From: Chloroflexota bacterium
Lineage (GTDB): Bacteria > Chloroflexota > Dehalococcoidia > Lucifugimonadales > Lucifugimonadaceae
Length of the DNA stretch: 64,000 nucleotides
Assembly: GCA_022574675.1 (NCBI GenBank)
Contig: JACZRO010000001.1
Coordinates: 22,111 to 86,110 of the forward strand
Direction of reading: 5' to 3'
Shown one piece after another: positions 17,233 through 27,300 of this stretch. A program made the translations under genes and the position numbers. The notes under the pieces were generated by a model, which searched no databases, had not been told where the DNA came from, and saw nothing but the letters and a program-made list of their open reading frames with translations. The number at the start of each line of letters is the position of its first letter. Position 1 is the first letter of the stretch.

Positions 17233-17568
17233 TCAACCAGAAACGTTGCGGACGCAATGGAGCCGGCGTGGGCGGCGCACAGCGTATCCGAGGGCCGAGG
17301 ATTGTCCACCGGCGATGGCCGGAAGGAAGTGGATCTCGGTCTCGTCGTCCTCGATCTTATGGAGCAAGCCCTGGCGGGTGGCCTGTTCTCCGACGATCGC
17401 CGCCAGACCAGGTTTAAGTTCGCCGTCCTTCAATATGTATTCCGCCGCGCCCGGGATTTCCTTCTCCAGGTTCTCGATCACCTCCCGGAGGTTTTTGCCC
17501 GGGATCTGCACCTCAATCCGGCCTCCGGCCCGTTTGCGCAATGGTTGCGGGATGAAAACGCGGGCCAT
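17233..17568 (-). CDS. MoaD/ThiS-like ubiquitin-fold sulfur carrier with a C-terminal extension
   Basis: A 111-residue beta-grasp protein. The first 88 residues look like a MoaD/ThiS sulfur carrier: MARVFIPQPLRKRAGG start, LREVIENLEKEIPG helix, and IHFLPAIAGG near the end. In working carriers the Gly-Gly is the C-terminus that is adenylated and thiocarboxylated. Here 23 further residues, rich in Arg, follow Gly88. Either the tail is removed, or the carrier does not use the classical chemistry, or the stop has been lost. It lies between folE and the molybdenum hydroxylase genes, so a molybdopterin role is plausible. Confidence 0.75.
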   Translation of the reverse strand: MARVFIPQPLRKRAGGRIEVQIPGKNLREVIENLEKEIPGAAEYILKDGELKPGLAAIVGEQATRQGLLHKIEDDETEIHFLPAIAGGQSSALGYAVRRPRRLHCVRNVSG

Positions 17569-17709
17569 CTGGACTTTTCCTTCTGATTAAATTGCTGGCT
17601 TCTCGCAGCCTGGCGCCGCCGGCACACGCCATCTCTCTGGATCGTGCCCTGATCGTGTTGTTCTCCAGCGATCATAGCTACCGACGATCATAAACGGAAA
17701 GAAAGAGAA

Positions 17710-17737
17710 GGGGCGCCCCGTTTGTCTGGGGCGCCCC
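17710..17737 (-). terminator. Likely intrinsic terminator of the Mo-hydroxylase operon
   Basis: Two copies of GGGGCGCCCC separated by an 8-base loop form a strong GC stem. On the minus strand it is followed by the pyrimidine-rich CTTCTCTTTCTTTCC. It lies 40 bp past the stop of the large-subunit gene and is well placed to end that transcript. Confidence 0.7.
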
Positions 17738-17777
17738 AATGTCTTCACTGACAGCCTCTGGACCGAAATGCTGACTG

Positions 17778-20057
17778 CTACTCTTTAGCTTCAAGCGCCG
17801 CCCGAATCCGGCCGGGGTTTATCGGAGTCTCGCGGAACCGTATGCCCAACGCGTCATGGATGGCGTTTGCTATCGCCGCCACCGGCGGAACGATCGGCAC
17901 TTCACCGACTCCGCGGACGCCAAAGGGGTGACCCGGGTTCGGGACCTCGACGATGATCGTCTCGATCTCCGGCAGGTCGTAGGAGGTCGGCATCCTGTAG
18001 TCCAGGAAACTTGAGTTGACCATCTGGCCGTCGTCATTGAAGAAGTACTCTTCGTTCAGCGCCCAGCCGATGCCTTGTGCGGCTGCGCCCTGCATCTGCC
18101 CTTCGACATAGGCCGGGTGTATCGCCGTGCCCACGTCTTGAACGACGGTGAAACGGATCACGTCAGTCTTCCCGGTTTCCGGGTCGATCTCGACATCCGC
18201 GATCTGGGTCGAGTACGCGCCGCCGGCTCCCTCAGGGTCCACCGAAGCGGTTCCCACTACGGGGCCTCCGGTCGAGCCGAGCTTGCTGGAGAGCTCCTTG
18301 TGCGACAGCCGCAGTTCAGGGTCCGACTTCGACTGGTAGCTGCCGTTTGAGAACTCCACCTCGTCGGGTTCAACGTCCCAGAGCTTCGCCGCGCGCTCAA
18401 GGAGCTGCGTCACGACGTCCTGCGCGGCATCATGTGCCGCGTAGCCTGTGGCGTAGGTCGTGCGGCTTCCGCCGGTGACGTCCGTATAGCCAATGCCCTC
18501 TGTGTCCGCAACGTGCGGACGCACATCTTCTACCGGGATGCCGAGCACCTCGGCCGCCATCATGGCGATGGACGCACGCGAGCCACCGATGTCGGTCGAG
18601 CCCTCGGTCAGTGCGACGGTGCCGTCCTCGTTGACGGCAATCGTCACGACGGATTTGAGGCCGATGTTGAACCAGTACCCGGTGGCGACTCCGCGGCCCC
18701 GCAATTTCCCGTCCGGGGCGTTTTCCAGCGGCGTCTTCCAGTGATCTGACTGCATCGCGGCCTGGTGGGTCTCGATCGCTCCAATCTTCGGGTGGATCGG
18801 TCCGTCAGCCCTGCGTGTCCCCTCTTTCGCCGCGTTCTGTATGCGGAACTCAAGCGGGTCCATCCCGATCTTCTCGCAGATTTCGTCTACCACGGTTTCC
18901 ATGGCAAAGGCAGCGTGGGTGGCGCCGGGAGCGCGGTAGGCGGCCGTCTTCGGCTTGTTGACGACGATGTCGTAACCGTCGATCCGCGTGTTCGGAATAT
19001 CGTAAGCGGAGAAGACGCACATTGCCGCGGCGCCGACCGGAGAACCGGGGTACGCGCCGGCGTCAAAACGGAGATCGGCTGTGGCGGCGGTAATTGTGCC
19101 GTCATTCTTCACGCCGACTTTGACATGCATCCATGAACCCGGTGTGGGACCGGTCGACTCGAACACGGACGTTCTTTCCATGAGCAGCTTCACCGGCCGG
19201 CCGGATTTGCGGGCGAGGATCGCCGCGACCGGCTCAAGGTAGGTCGGGATCTTGCCTCCGAAACCTCCGCCGATCTCAAGCGGGATGACTTTGACCTGGG
19301 AGTCCGGAACGCGAAGGACCCCGGCTATCTGCCGGCGCGCGGCGAACGCGCCCTGTGTGCTTGTCCAGACGGTGATGCGGTCATCTTCGTCCCATGTAGC
19401 GGTGGCGTTGTGCGGCTCGATATAGCCCTGGTGCACCATCGCCGTGTCGTACTCGTGCTCGATAACAAGGTCCGCCTGTGCGAAGCCCTTGTCGACGTCT
19501 CCGAACTCGTGACGGAAGTGGTTGGCCTGGTTCGTCTGGCCGTCGATCTTCTCGCCGAGGTCCTGGCCTTCCAGGTCCTCGAGCACGATCGGCGCGCCAG
19601 GCTTCATGGCGTCCATCACCTTCGTGACGGGCTTCAGCACTTCGTACTCAACCTTGATAAGGCTGGCCGCTTCCAGAGCCGTGTTTTTGTCCACCGCGGC
19701 CACGGCCGCGACGGGGTGGCCCCTGTACAGGACCTTGTCACCCGCCATCACGTTATTTGAGGCGTAACGGAAGTTAACCGCGCCCTCACCGAGGTCGACC
19801 AATGTATCTTCCGCAGCAGGGAAGTCGGTGTGCGTTATCACGGCGTGAACGCCGGGCATCGCCGCCGCCGCGGATGTGTCGATTGACTTGATCCGGGCGT
19901 GCGCGTGAGGGCTGCGCAGGATCGCGCCCTGCAACAGGCCCGGGAGCGTGATGTCAGCTCCGTAGATCGCCCGGCCGGTGACTTTGTCGTAACCGTCGTG
20001 CCGGATAGGGCGGGTGCCGATTACGTTGTACTTGCCCTTAGTGGTGTCAGTGACCAT
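17778..20057 (-). CDS. Xanthine dehydrogenase-family molybdopterin-binding large subunit
   Basis: A 759-residue molybdenum cofactor subunit of the xanthine oxidase family. Seen are the cofactor-binding GGGFGGK (263-269), the segment AYRAPG at 373-378, and the C-terminal GVRGVGE, whose Glu is the expected catalytic base. The active-site loop is not the CO-dehydrogenase AYRCSFR, so this is a hydroxylase of an organic (probably N-heterocyclic or aldehyde) substrate rather than a form I CODH. It is the third gene of an FAD, 2Fe-2S, Mo subunit operon and begins 10 bp after the 2Fe-2S gene. Substrate unknown. Confidence 0.92.
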   Translation of the reverse strand: MVTDTTKGKYNVIGTRPIRHDGYDKVTGRAIYGADITLPGLLQGAILRSPHAHARIKSIDTSAAAAMPGVHAVITHTDFPAAEDTLVDLGEGAVNFRYASNNVMAGDKVLYRGHPVAAVAAVDKNTALEAASLIKVEYEVLKPVTKVMDAMKPGAPIVLEDLEGQDLGEKIDGQTNQANHFRHEFGDVDKGFAQADLVIEHEYDTAMVHQGYIEPHNATATWDEDDRITVWTSTQGAFAARRQIAGVLRVPDSQVKVIPLEIGGGFGGKIPTYLEPVAAILARKSGRPVKLLMERTSVFESTGPTPGSWMHVKVGVKNDGTITAATADLRFDAGAYPGSPVGAAAMCVFSAYDIPNTRIDGYDIVVNKPKTAAYRAPGATHAAFAMETVVDEICEKIGMDPLEFRIQNAAKEGTRRADGPIHPKIGAIETHQAAMQSDHWKTPLENAPDGKLRGRGVATGYWFNIGLKSVVTIAVNEDGTVALTEGSTDIGGSRASIAMMAAEVLGIPVEDVRPHVADTEGIGYTDVTGGSRTTYATGYAAHDAAQDVVTQLLERAAKLWDVEPDEVEFSNGSYQSKSDPELRLSHKELSSKLGSTGGPVVGTASVDPEGAGGAYSTQIADVEIDPETGKTDVIRFTVVQDVGTAIHPAYVEGQMQGAAAQGIGWALNEEYFFNDDGQMVNSSFLDYRMPTSYDLPEIETIIVEVPNPGHPFGVRGVGEVPIVPPVAAIANAIHDALGIRFRETPINPGRIRAALEAKE

Positions 20058-20067
20058 CAGGACCTCC

Positions 20068-20538
20068 CTAGGCCGATTCCGCGGCCTTCTGGACCGCCTT
20101 CACAATCTTGTCATAACCGGTGCAACGGCACAGGTTCCCCGAAAGCCAGAAACGGATGCGCGTTTCGCTGGGATGCGGTTCTTTTTCGAGCAGCGCCTTG
20201 GCGGACACGAGGAACCCGGGGGTGCAGATGCCGCACTGAAGCGCCGCCTCCTCGAGGAAGGTCTGCTGGAGTAGGTGCAGTTTGCCGGGCTCGGCCATGC
20301 CCTCGATCGTCTCGACCGTGCTGCCGTCGATCTCGGCGCCGAGCACACAGCAGGAGTCGACGATCCGGCCGTCCATGTTTACGGTGCAGGCGCCGCAATT
20401 GCCGTCGTTGCATCCTTCTTTCGTTCCGGTCAGTCCCAACTCGTCGCGCAGCGTGTCGAGCAGGCTCGTATACGGTGCGACCAGGAAGTCGACCGGCTCT
20501 CCGTTGAGTGTTGCCCGGACTCTTACTTTCTCCACCAA
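20068..20538 (-). CDS. (2Fe-2S)-binding subunit of a Mo-hydroxylase
   Basis: A 156-residue small subunit carrying two 2Fe-2S clusters that pass electrons from the Mo centre to FAD. Plant-type cluster cysteines are Cys43, Cys48, Cys51 (CNDGNCGAC) and Cys63; the second, helical-domain cluster uses Cys102, Cys105 (CGIC) and Cys137, Cys139 (NLCRCTGY). Length is typical. It lies between the FAD subunit (ends 20540, one base away) and the large subunit, in the common order of CoxMSL-type operons. Confidence 0.95.
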   Translation of the reverse strand: MVEKVRVRATLNGEPVDFLVAPYTSLLDTLRDELGLTGTKEGCNDGNCGACTVNMDGRIVDSCCVLGAEIDGSTVETIEGMAEPGKLHLLQQTFLEEAALQCGICTPGFLVSAKALLEKEPHPSETRIRFWLSGNLCRCTGYDKIVKAVQKAAESA

Positions 20539-20539
20539 C

Positions 20540-21406
20540 TTAGTTGTTCTCCCGGGCGCGTTCTACGGCCCTCTCAAGGGTGCGACGGGTCAGAACGCCG
20601 ACCAGATGTTTGCGTTGTTCAACCGTTCCGCGCATATCGCTGATCGGGCTCGTGTCCGCGATCGCCGCCTGCGCTGCGGCGGAGAAGTTCTCCGCCGTGG
20701 CCTCTTTGCCGGCCAGCTGGTCCCCGGCGGACGATAGGATCGGCGTCGGACCAACTGAGGCGAGTGCGATGCGGGCGGATTCGATGATGTTGCCGTTCAA
20801 CTGGACCGAGCTGGCCACACCCGCGATAGCTATGTCCATCTCGTTTCGGGGCGTAAACCGCTCGTAAGCCGCTCCGAAACCCTTCCGTGGGATCGGCATC
20901 TTCATTTCAACCAGGAGTTCGCCGTTCCCGATCACCGACCGGCCGGGGCCGGTGCAAAAGTCTTCGACCGCCACTTCCCGTGTGCCGTTAGGACCGGCAA
21001 TAACGCAGGTGGCGTGGTGGACGATAAGCGGGCCGATGCCGTCTGCGCTTGGGGAGGCGTTGCAAAGATTGCCGCCGAGGCCGGCGCGTGACTGTATCTG
21101 GATGCCACCGATGATAGAGGCGGTATCCACGAGACACGGGAACTTCGCCGAAATCTCATCGTCCTCGTAAATGCGGTAACACGGGACGGCGGCGCCCAGG
21201 CGGAACTCGCTCGCACCCAGTTCAACAATGTTTGTCTCGGGAATGTGTTTGATGTCGACGAGCGCATCGAGTTCCCATCGGCCGGCACGCGCCATGACCA
21301 GGACATCAGTTCCGCCAGCCAGCGGCCGGGCGCGCTCACCGTGTTTGGCTAGAGCCGCCACGGCTTCGTCGACGCTTTTCGCGCGGACATACTCAAACGG
21401 GTGCAA
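20540..21406 (-). CDS. FAD-binding subunit M of a xanthine dehydrogenase-family hydroxylase
   Basis: A 288-residue flavoprotein subunit that reoxidises the iron-sulfur clusters. FAD-binding segments are LAGGTDVLVMARAG (near residues 35-50) and GGIQIQSRAGLGGNLCNASP; the C-terminal CO-dehydrogenase-flavoprotein fold follows. TTG at 21406 (LHPFEYVRAKSVDEAV) is chosen because AAAGGAG lies eight bases upstream and the length then fits the family; the frame to 21448 has no such signal. It is the first gene of the three-gene operon and is divergent from the amidohydrolases. Confidence 0.92.
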   Translation of the reverse strand: MHPFEYVRAKSVDEAVAALAKHGERARPLAGGTDVLVMARAGRWELDALVDIKHIPETNIVELGASEFRLGAAVPCYRIYEDDEISAKFPCLVDTASIIGGIQIQSRAGLGGNLCNASPSADGIGPLIVHHATCVIAGPNGTREVAVEDFCTGPGRSVIGNGELLVEMKMPIPRKGFGAAYERFTPRNEMDIAIAGVASSVQLNGNIIESARIALASVGPTPILSSAGDQLAGKEATAENFSAAAQAAIADTSPISDMRGTVEQRKHLVGVLTRRTLERAVERARENN

Positions 21407-21743
21407 AAGTTGGGCTCCTTTACGACTCTTGTCGCATACCAGGTACATGGCCAGGCCGGAAATTTCTGTTCAAAACGCGCGCCTATGCGCCCGGCAAAGC
21501 GGCGGCCCCGGGAAAGGCATTATGCCCCCGCCCTACACGAGCCGCAACAGTCATCTTCAGAGAGCGCAGCAGGACAGGGTCAACGCGATGAGCCGAGGTC
21601 ACGGCGGAGGTGGTGAGCCCCGGCTCCGCCGCCCGGTCGGCCCCGTTAGAATCCGCCCGACCCATGTGAACGGCCCCGTTCCCGGCTCACGAATCCCGGC
21701 CGTTCGCCGACCGGTCACCGGGAGTTCATCAGAGGAGCGTAAC
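21407..21743. other. Divergent intergenic region between the Mo-hydroxylase and amidohydrolase operons
   Basis: About 340 bases with no supported gene. It must contain the promoters of both operons. A TAGAAT at about 21646 resembles a plus-strand -10 box but has no clear -35 partner. The Shine-Dalgarno sequences AAAGGAG (minus) and GAGGAG (plus) mark the two ends. Confidence 0.5.
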
Positions 21744-23000
21744 TTGCCCGAGCCCGCCATTTTCAAAGCCAGCCGGATCGCCAACTCCGATACCGACGGC
21801 TGGTTAAATGAACACGCCGTTGTGACGGACGATGCAGGCCGCATCGAGGCCGTGGTTCCCGCAGCAACCCTCGGTGACGCGTCGGGCATGCGGGTGTACG
21901 ACCTGGGCGATGTGTCGCTGCTCCCGGGGCTGGTCGAGGCTCATTCCCACCTTCATTGCAGCGCGGACCTGGAGGCGTACGCCAACATCACGTCCGAGAA
22001 CGACGACAGATTTGTTATGCGGGCCGTCGGCGCGGCGCGAAAGGCCCTGCTTTCCGGGGTCACGACGATGAGGGACCTCGGGTCCCGCAACCAGGTGGCG
22101 TTCCCCGTTCGTGACGCTATCGAAGCCGGCGTCGTGCCCGGGCCGCGGCTGTTGCTCGCCGGAACGCCCATCACCACGACCGCCGGCCACTGCTGGATGT
22201 TCGGAACCGAAGCTGACACGGTCGACGAAGTGGTGAAGGCGGTTCGCGGTCAGGTCAAGCTGGGCGCCAACCTCATCAAGATCATGTCCACGGGCGGGAA
22301 TTTCACCCCTACCTCCAACCCTCGCACGCCGCAGTACCCGGTGGAAACGCTTCGCGCGGCGGTTGTGGAGGCTGAACGCCTGGGCGTGTACGTCGTAGCC
22401 CATTCACATGCCGCGGCCGGGATTCGCCACTGTATCGATGCCGGCGTTCACCAGATCATTCACTGCCGTTGGCTATCTTCAGATCCGACGGTTCCGATGG
22501 ATTACGACCCGGAAGGCGCAACCCGCCTTGCCGCCGAAGGCAGGTGGGTGGATCCCACGATCGGCCTCGCAACGCTTGGCGAAGAGGCCCGCGCCGCCGG
22601 AGCCCCACCGCGGAAGACGCACTGGTCGGTCGCGGCGGCGAGGCCCTCCCGTGAGCAGATCGTCGAGATGTTGCAGGACATGCGCGACAGGGGCGTGCGT
22701 TTCACCGCCGGGCTTGACATGGGTATGGCGTATGCAGACTTTGACAAGTCCAGCTACAACGCGATCACGTTCGTGGAGTCGCTGGGCTACACGCCGTGGG
22801 AAGGGATCGCGGCGGCGACTTCGGTGACGGCCGGGGCGCTCCGGGTCGAGGACACGGTCGGCTCGCTACAGCCCGGCAAGTACGCCGACATGATGTCGGT
22901 CGCGGGCGACCCTTCCACGGATATCCGGGCGCTGGCGTCGTCGGTCGATGTGGTGAAAGGCGGCGTGCCGGTGAAGCTCGGGGGCAAGGCGCTGGTGTAG
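21744..23000 (+). CDS. Metal-dependent amidohydrolase (imidazolonepropionase/prolidase-like), copy 1
   Basis: A 418-residue amidohydrolase-superfamily protein. The binuclear metal site is visible: His-x-His in VEAHSHLH, the lysine (carbamylated in this family) in IKIMSTGG, His in VVAHSHA, His in IIHCRW and Asp in TAGLDMG. The C-terminal LQPGKYADMMSV closes the barrel's beta-sandwich. TTG at 21744 is preceded by GAGGAG; the much longer frame beginning 21228 runs through the divergent promoter and is not credible. Substrates of this subgroup include Xaa-Pro-like dipeptides and cyclic amides. About half of the residues match copy 2, which follows. Confidence 0.88.
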   Translation: MPEPAIFKASRIANSDTDGWLNEHAVVTDDAGRIEAVVPAATLGDASGMRVYDLGDVSLLPGLVEAHSHLHCSADLEAYANITSENDDRFVMRAVGAARKALLSGVTTMRDLGSRNQVAFPVRDAIEAGVVPGPRLLLAGTPITTTAGHCWMFGTEADTVDEVVKAVRGQVKLGANLIKIMSTGGNFTPTSNPRTPQYPVETLRAAVVEAERLGVYVVAHSHAAAGIRHCIDAGVHQIIHCRWLSSDPTVPMDYDPEGATRLAAEGRWVDPTIGLATLGEEARAAGAPPRKTHWSVAAARPSREQIVEMLQDMRDRGVRFTAGLDMGMAYADFDKSSYNAITFVESLGYTPWEGIAAATSVTAGALRVEDTVGSLQPGKYADMMSVAGDPSTDIRALASSVDVVKGGVPVKLGGKALV

Positions 23001-23104
23001 GAGAGTGCGTGTTCCGTCCAATGCCTGTCGGGCCGTCGCGCACATTCGCGACCTCAATCGACAATCGATAGTTTCTCTGTAGCGATCAACCGGGGATCTC
23101 ACTG

Positions 23105-24376
23105 GTGACAGAAAACGCCGTCTTCACAGCCGCCCGCGTCGCCAACGCCGACGCGAACGGGTGGTTGCCAGACCATGCCGTCGTCGTCGAGGACGGCCGT
23201 ATATCTGACGTGGCGCCGCAAAGTTCGCTCGCTATCGGCATAGCTGACACGCATGCGGTCCATGACCTGGGTGACGTATCGCTGCTGCCCGGCTTGATCG
23301 AGGCGCACGCACATATGCATGCCGCGGCGGGCGACGACCCGGTGTACACCCAGTACGCGGCGTTCAACGACACGACGGAGTTTTTCATCATGCGCGCCGT
23401 CGATCACGTCCGGACGGCTTTGCTGTCCGGCGTGACGACTATGCGTGATCTCGGTGGTCCGGCGGACGTGGTGTTCCCGGTCCGTGACGCCGTACGCGCG
23501 GGCGTCATCCCGGGTCCGCGCCTCCAACTGGCCGGCGCGCCGATAACGACGACCGCCGGCCACTGCTGGTTCTTCGGCGTCGAGGCGGACACGGCGGATG
23601 AGGTCGTACGCGCCGTTCGGAACCAGGTAAAGCTGGGCGCAGATGTGATCAAGATCATGTCCACGGGCGGGATGTTCACCCCCACGGCGAATCCGCGATC
23701 GGCCCAGTACCCGGTGGAGACGCTGCGCGCCGCCGTGGTGGAGGCGGAGCGCCTGAATGTGCAGATCGTGTCGCACTGCCTTGCGGCGGACGGTGTGCGC
23801 AATTGCGTGGAGGCGGGAATCCACTGCCTGATCCATGCCCGCTGGTACGACTCCGATTTCAGCAAGGGCCTCGCCTATGATCCCGAGATCGCCCGGATGG
23901 CCGCCGACAAGGGCATCTGGGCCGATCCGACGACCGGCCACATCATGGTTGGCGACTTGCGGATCAAGGCCGGCGATGTTGCGCCGCGCGTGCCTCACTG
24001 GGCCGTGTCCGCCATCACGGTCCCCGAAGATGAGCATGATGCCGCTTTGCGCGATATGCGCGAGCGGGGCGTGCGGTTCGTGACCGGGCTGGACATGGGA
24101 ATGGCGCACGGAGAGTTCGACATGTCCGCCGCGAACGCATGGTCGTTCGTGGAGCTTTTGGGCTTCACAAACTGGGAGGCGCTCGCGGCGTCGACGGTCG
24201 ATACGGCCGAATCGTTGCGCATCGGATCTGAGACCGGAGCGATCCGGCCCGGGCTGAGCGCGGACCTGATGGCGGTGTCCGGAGACCCGGCGGAAGATAT
24301 CCGAGACCTGCTCAACTGCACGGACGTCGTGATGGAGGGGCGGCTCGTCAAGCGGAACGGTCGCGCTCTGGTCTAG
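23105..24376 (+). CDS. Metal-dependent amidohydrolase, copy 2
   Basis: A 423-residue paralogue of the preceding gene, with the same metal ligands: His-x-His in IEAHAHMH, Lys in IKIMSTGG, His in IVSHCLA, His in CLIHARW and Asp in VTGLDMG. GTG start, 104 bp after copy 1. Its stop codon overlaps the stop of the opposite-strand histidine kinase within CTAG. The two copies could act on related substrates or form a mixed oligomer; with the divergent Mo-hydroxylase they might hydroxylate and open a cyclic amide, which is inference from context. Confidence 0.88.
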   Translation: MTENAVFTAARVANADANGWLPDHAVVVEDGRISDVAPQSSLAIGIADTHAVHDLGDVSLLPGLIEAHAHMHAAAGDDPVYTQYAAFNDTTEFFIMRAVDHVRTALLSGVTTMRDLGGPADVVFPVRDAVRAGVIPGPRLQLAGAPITTTAGHCWFFGVEADTADEVVRAVRNQVKLGADVIKIMSTGGMFTPTANPRSAQYPVETLRAAVVEAERLNVQIVSHCLAADGVRNCVEAGIHCLIHARWYDSDFSKGLAYDPEIARMAADKGIWADPTTGHIMVGDLRIKAGDVAPRVPHWAVSAITVPEDEHDAALRDMRERGVRFVTGLDMGMAHGEFDMSAANAWSFVELLGFTNWEALAASTVDTAESLRIGSETGAIRPGLSADLMAVSGDPAEDIRDLLNCTDVVMEGRLVKRNGRALV

Positions 24377-27300
24377 GCGGCCGGCGTATCCCGGCCGAGG
24401 GGCTCTTCCGCCGGTTGCTCGAACGGCAGAGCGAATGAGAAGACCGAGCCGCGACCGGCCTCGCTTTCGACCCACATCCTGCCGTGGTGTCTCTGGACAA
24501 GCCCGCGGCTTACGTAAAGGCCAAGTCCGGTCCCCCGGATGCGTCGCTTCACCGGGTCACTGCCCCGGAAAAAGCGCTCGAACATGCGCTCCTGGTCTTC
24601 GGAAGAGATCCCAAGTCCTGTGTCCGTGACGGAGACGATGACGTCTTCGTCACGGACCTCGCAACTCACTTCGACCGCGCCGCCCTCGTGGCTGTATTTG
24701 ATTGCGTTTGATACCAGGTTGCTGACGACCTGTTCAATGGCCTGCCGGTCCCCCTCGATCAACCGCAGGTCGTCGAATCCCACCGTCTTGACCTCTACGC
24801 CGGCCTGTGCCGCGGACGGTTGGAGCAGGTCTATAGCCCCGGTCACGAGCGTCCCGATGTCGAACATGGTGACCATTAACGGAACGGAGAGGTCCTCCGC
24901 CATCTCCAGGTGGGAGAACACGTTCAGTAAATTCTGCATTCGGGTCGTCGATCTGGACGCTTTTATCAGAAGTTCGAGCTGCTTTTCCGGGACGTCCCCT
25001 GCCGTGCCTTCCAGTACCAGGTCCATGAAGGCACGGAGCGCTGTCAGCGGACTTTTCAACTCGTGCGCGACCGTGGTCATCAACTCGGTTTTCTGGATAT
25101 TGATGTCCTTGAGCTCCTCACTGGCCTCGCGCAAAGCCGTGTGGAGGCGGGCGTTGGCCACGGCGCCGGCCACCTGGCTGCCAACGCGTGTGGCGATCTC
25201 CAGTTCCCGGCTCCCATACACATCGGGTTTCGAGGAGGTCAGCGTCAGACCCGCGATGGTGCGGTCATCGGACACGAGGGGCACGACAATCATCGATCGC
25301 GCCGTGGACTCGTTGGCCCAGGGGAGCCGGCCAAGAAACTCGACGATTTCGGATTCGTCGAGGACGGCGCCCCGGCGCCTGCGCATGAGCGTCCCCAACC
25401 GCGTGCCACGGAACGCCTTGATCGGTATTTCTCGCCCGATGCCGAATCCCGTTTGAGGTTCGCCTTCTGCCCATGCGTAGATCACCGAGCTACGGCGAGG
25501 GTCTACGTACGAGATCGATATCCGGTCGAAATCGATTAGCTCACGTACCTGGTCCGCGAACCGGGCGTAGACGGAATCGATGTCCAGCGATGAACCAACT
25601 ATTCGTCCGATTTCCGCGAGTACGGCGCGCTCTCTCGCTTCGGTCTCGGCACGTTCGTACAGCTCCGAGTTCGTGATCGCCGTCGACGCGAGCGCGGCGA
25701 TCCGACGCGCCAGGACCGCGTGTGCCTCCGTGTAGGCCTCTTCTTGATTGATCCTCAATGCGAGGAACCCTATGGGCCGATCACGCGAGATCAACGGAAC
25801 GAACAGTGACGAAACGAGCCCCTGGGCCTCGCCCGGTATCTGCGAAGTCCGTTCATACCCGCGCCCGCCTTGTTGGAACAGCGTCTCGCCCCGCTCCAGG
25901 ACCGGCGCCAGGTTGGTGTCGGAGATAACGCGGACCGTTCCAACTTCCAGCCCGGGGACGACCACACCGGTCACATGCGAGACCGAGGCATGAATACCGT
26001 CAGGGTCGCGGACGCCGATCACCAGGCGATCAAATGGCAGGATTTGCCGGACCTGCTCGGCGAACTGCTCGTAGACCGTCTCAATATCAAGAGACGAGTT
26101 CACGATCCGGCCGATCTCTCCGAGCGCCGACTCTTCACGAGCCTGTTGGTCAGACCGTTCGTGCATCCTTGCGTTCGCGAGCGCACCCGCTATCTGCGCC
26201 GAGATACGCTCAAGCAGCTCAAAGTGGTAATCGGTGTGAGCGTCGACCTCAGTCGATACCACGCACAGGAGACCGATCACCTGCCCCTGTGCTCGCAGTG
26301 GCGAATAAAGCAGAGAGAACACACCGGAATCGAGCACGGGCTGGGCATCCGGGAAGTCTCGGATCCGCGCTCTGAGGTCCGGAATGGCAAGACCCTCCCC
26401 CGTCCGAACAACGAACTCCATTAATGCGTTCGGACTCCACTGATCTGTCGTACCGTAAATGGAGGACTGTGGTGAAAATTCACTGACGTGCCGCATGGAC
26501 AACTCACCGGTACCGGGCTCTACCTCGATCACGGAAACCCGATCGGCCGGCATGAGGGTGCACAATTGTTCGGCAAATCGGTCGTAAACATCTTCAATCT
26601 TGGGCGTCGAGGTGATGATCCGGCCGATCTCTCCGAGCACCGCCTCTTCCCGGGCTTGCCGGCCTGAACGTTCCAGCAGCTCTGCATTTGTGATCGCCGA
26701 TGAGACCAGGGCGGCGACGCGACGGGCGAGCACCGCGTCCGCCTCGGTGTAGGCGTCCTCTACCAGAGCACGAACACTGAAAAATCCGACAGGTCGATCG
26801 CGCTCGATGAGCGGCACGACGATGCTCGAACGAATCCCGGCCGCAACTCCTTCAGCCATCCCGGGGGTGGCGGCGGCACGTTCGTTCATCTCAGCGCCCT
26901 GGAGGAACAGCGTCTCGGCGTCCTTCAGAACCGGCCCAAGCGGACTTTCCGCCAGCTTCCAGATCGAGCCCACCTCAAGCCCCGGGATCTCGACGCCGGT
27001 GACGTGAGAGATGGTGAACTCTCCCTCCCCCGGTCCGATCCGCGCGATGGCAAGCCGGTCGAAGTTGAGAATGCGGGCCACCTGTTCGGAGAACTGCGCG
27101 TAAACCGCCTCAATGCCGAGCGACGAGTTGACGATACGGCCGATCTCAGCCAACGCGGACTCTTCCCGCGCCTGGCGATCAGCGCGCTCGTGAAGCATGG
27201 CGTTGGCGAGCGCGCCGGCGATCTGTGCGGAAATACGCTCGAGCAACTCGAGGTGATAATCGGTGTGGACCCCGGCCTCCGTCGAGGCGACACACAGGAG

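Noticed and set aside
17778-20057. Form I or II CO dehydrogenase
   Set aside because: The active-site loop is AYRAPG rather than AYRCSFR or AYRGAGR.
21228-21743. N-terminal extension of the first amidohydrolase
   Set aside because: It overlaps the divergent FAD subunit gene and promoter region; TTG 21744 has a good Shine-Dalgarno sequence.
23099-24475. 458-residue minus-strand open frame
   Set aside because: Opposite the second amidohydrolase, whose metal ligands are all intact.
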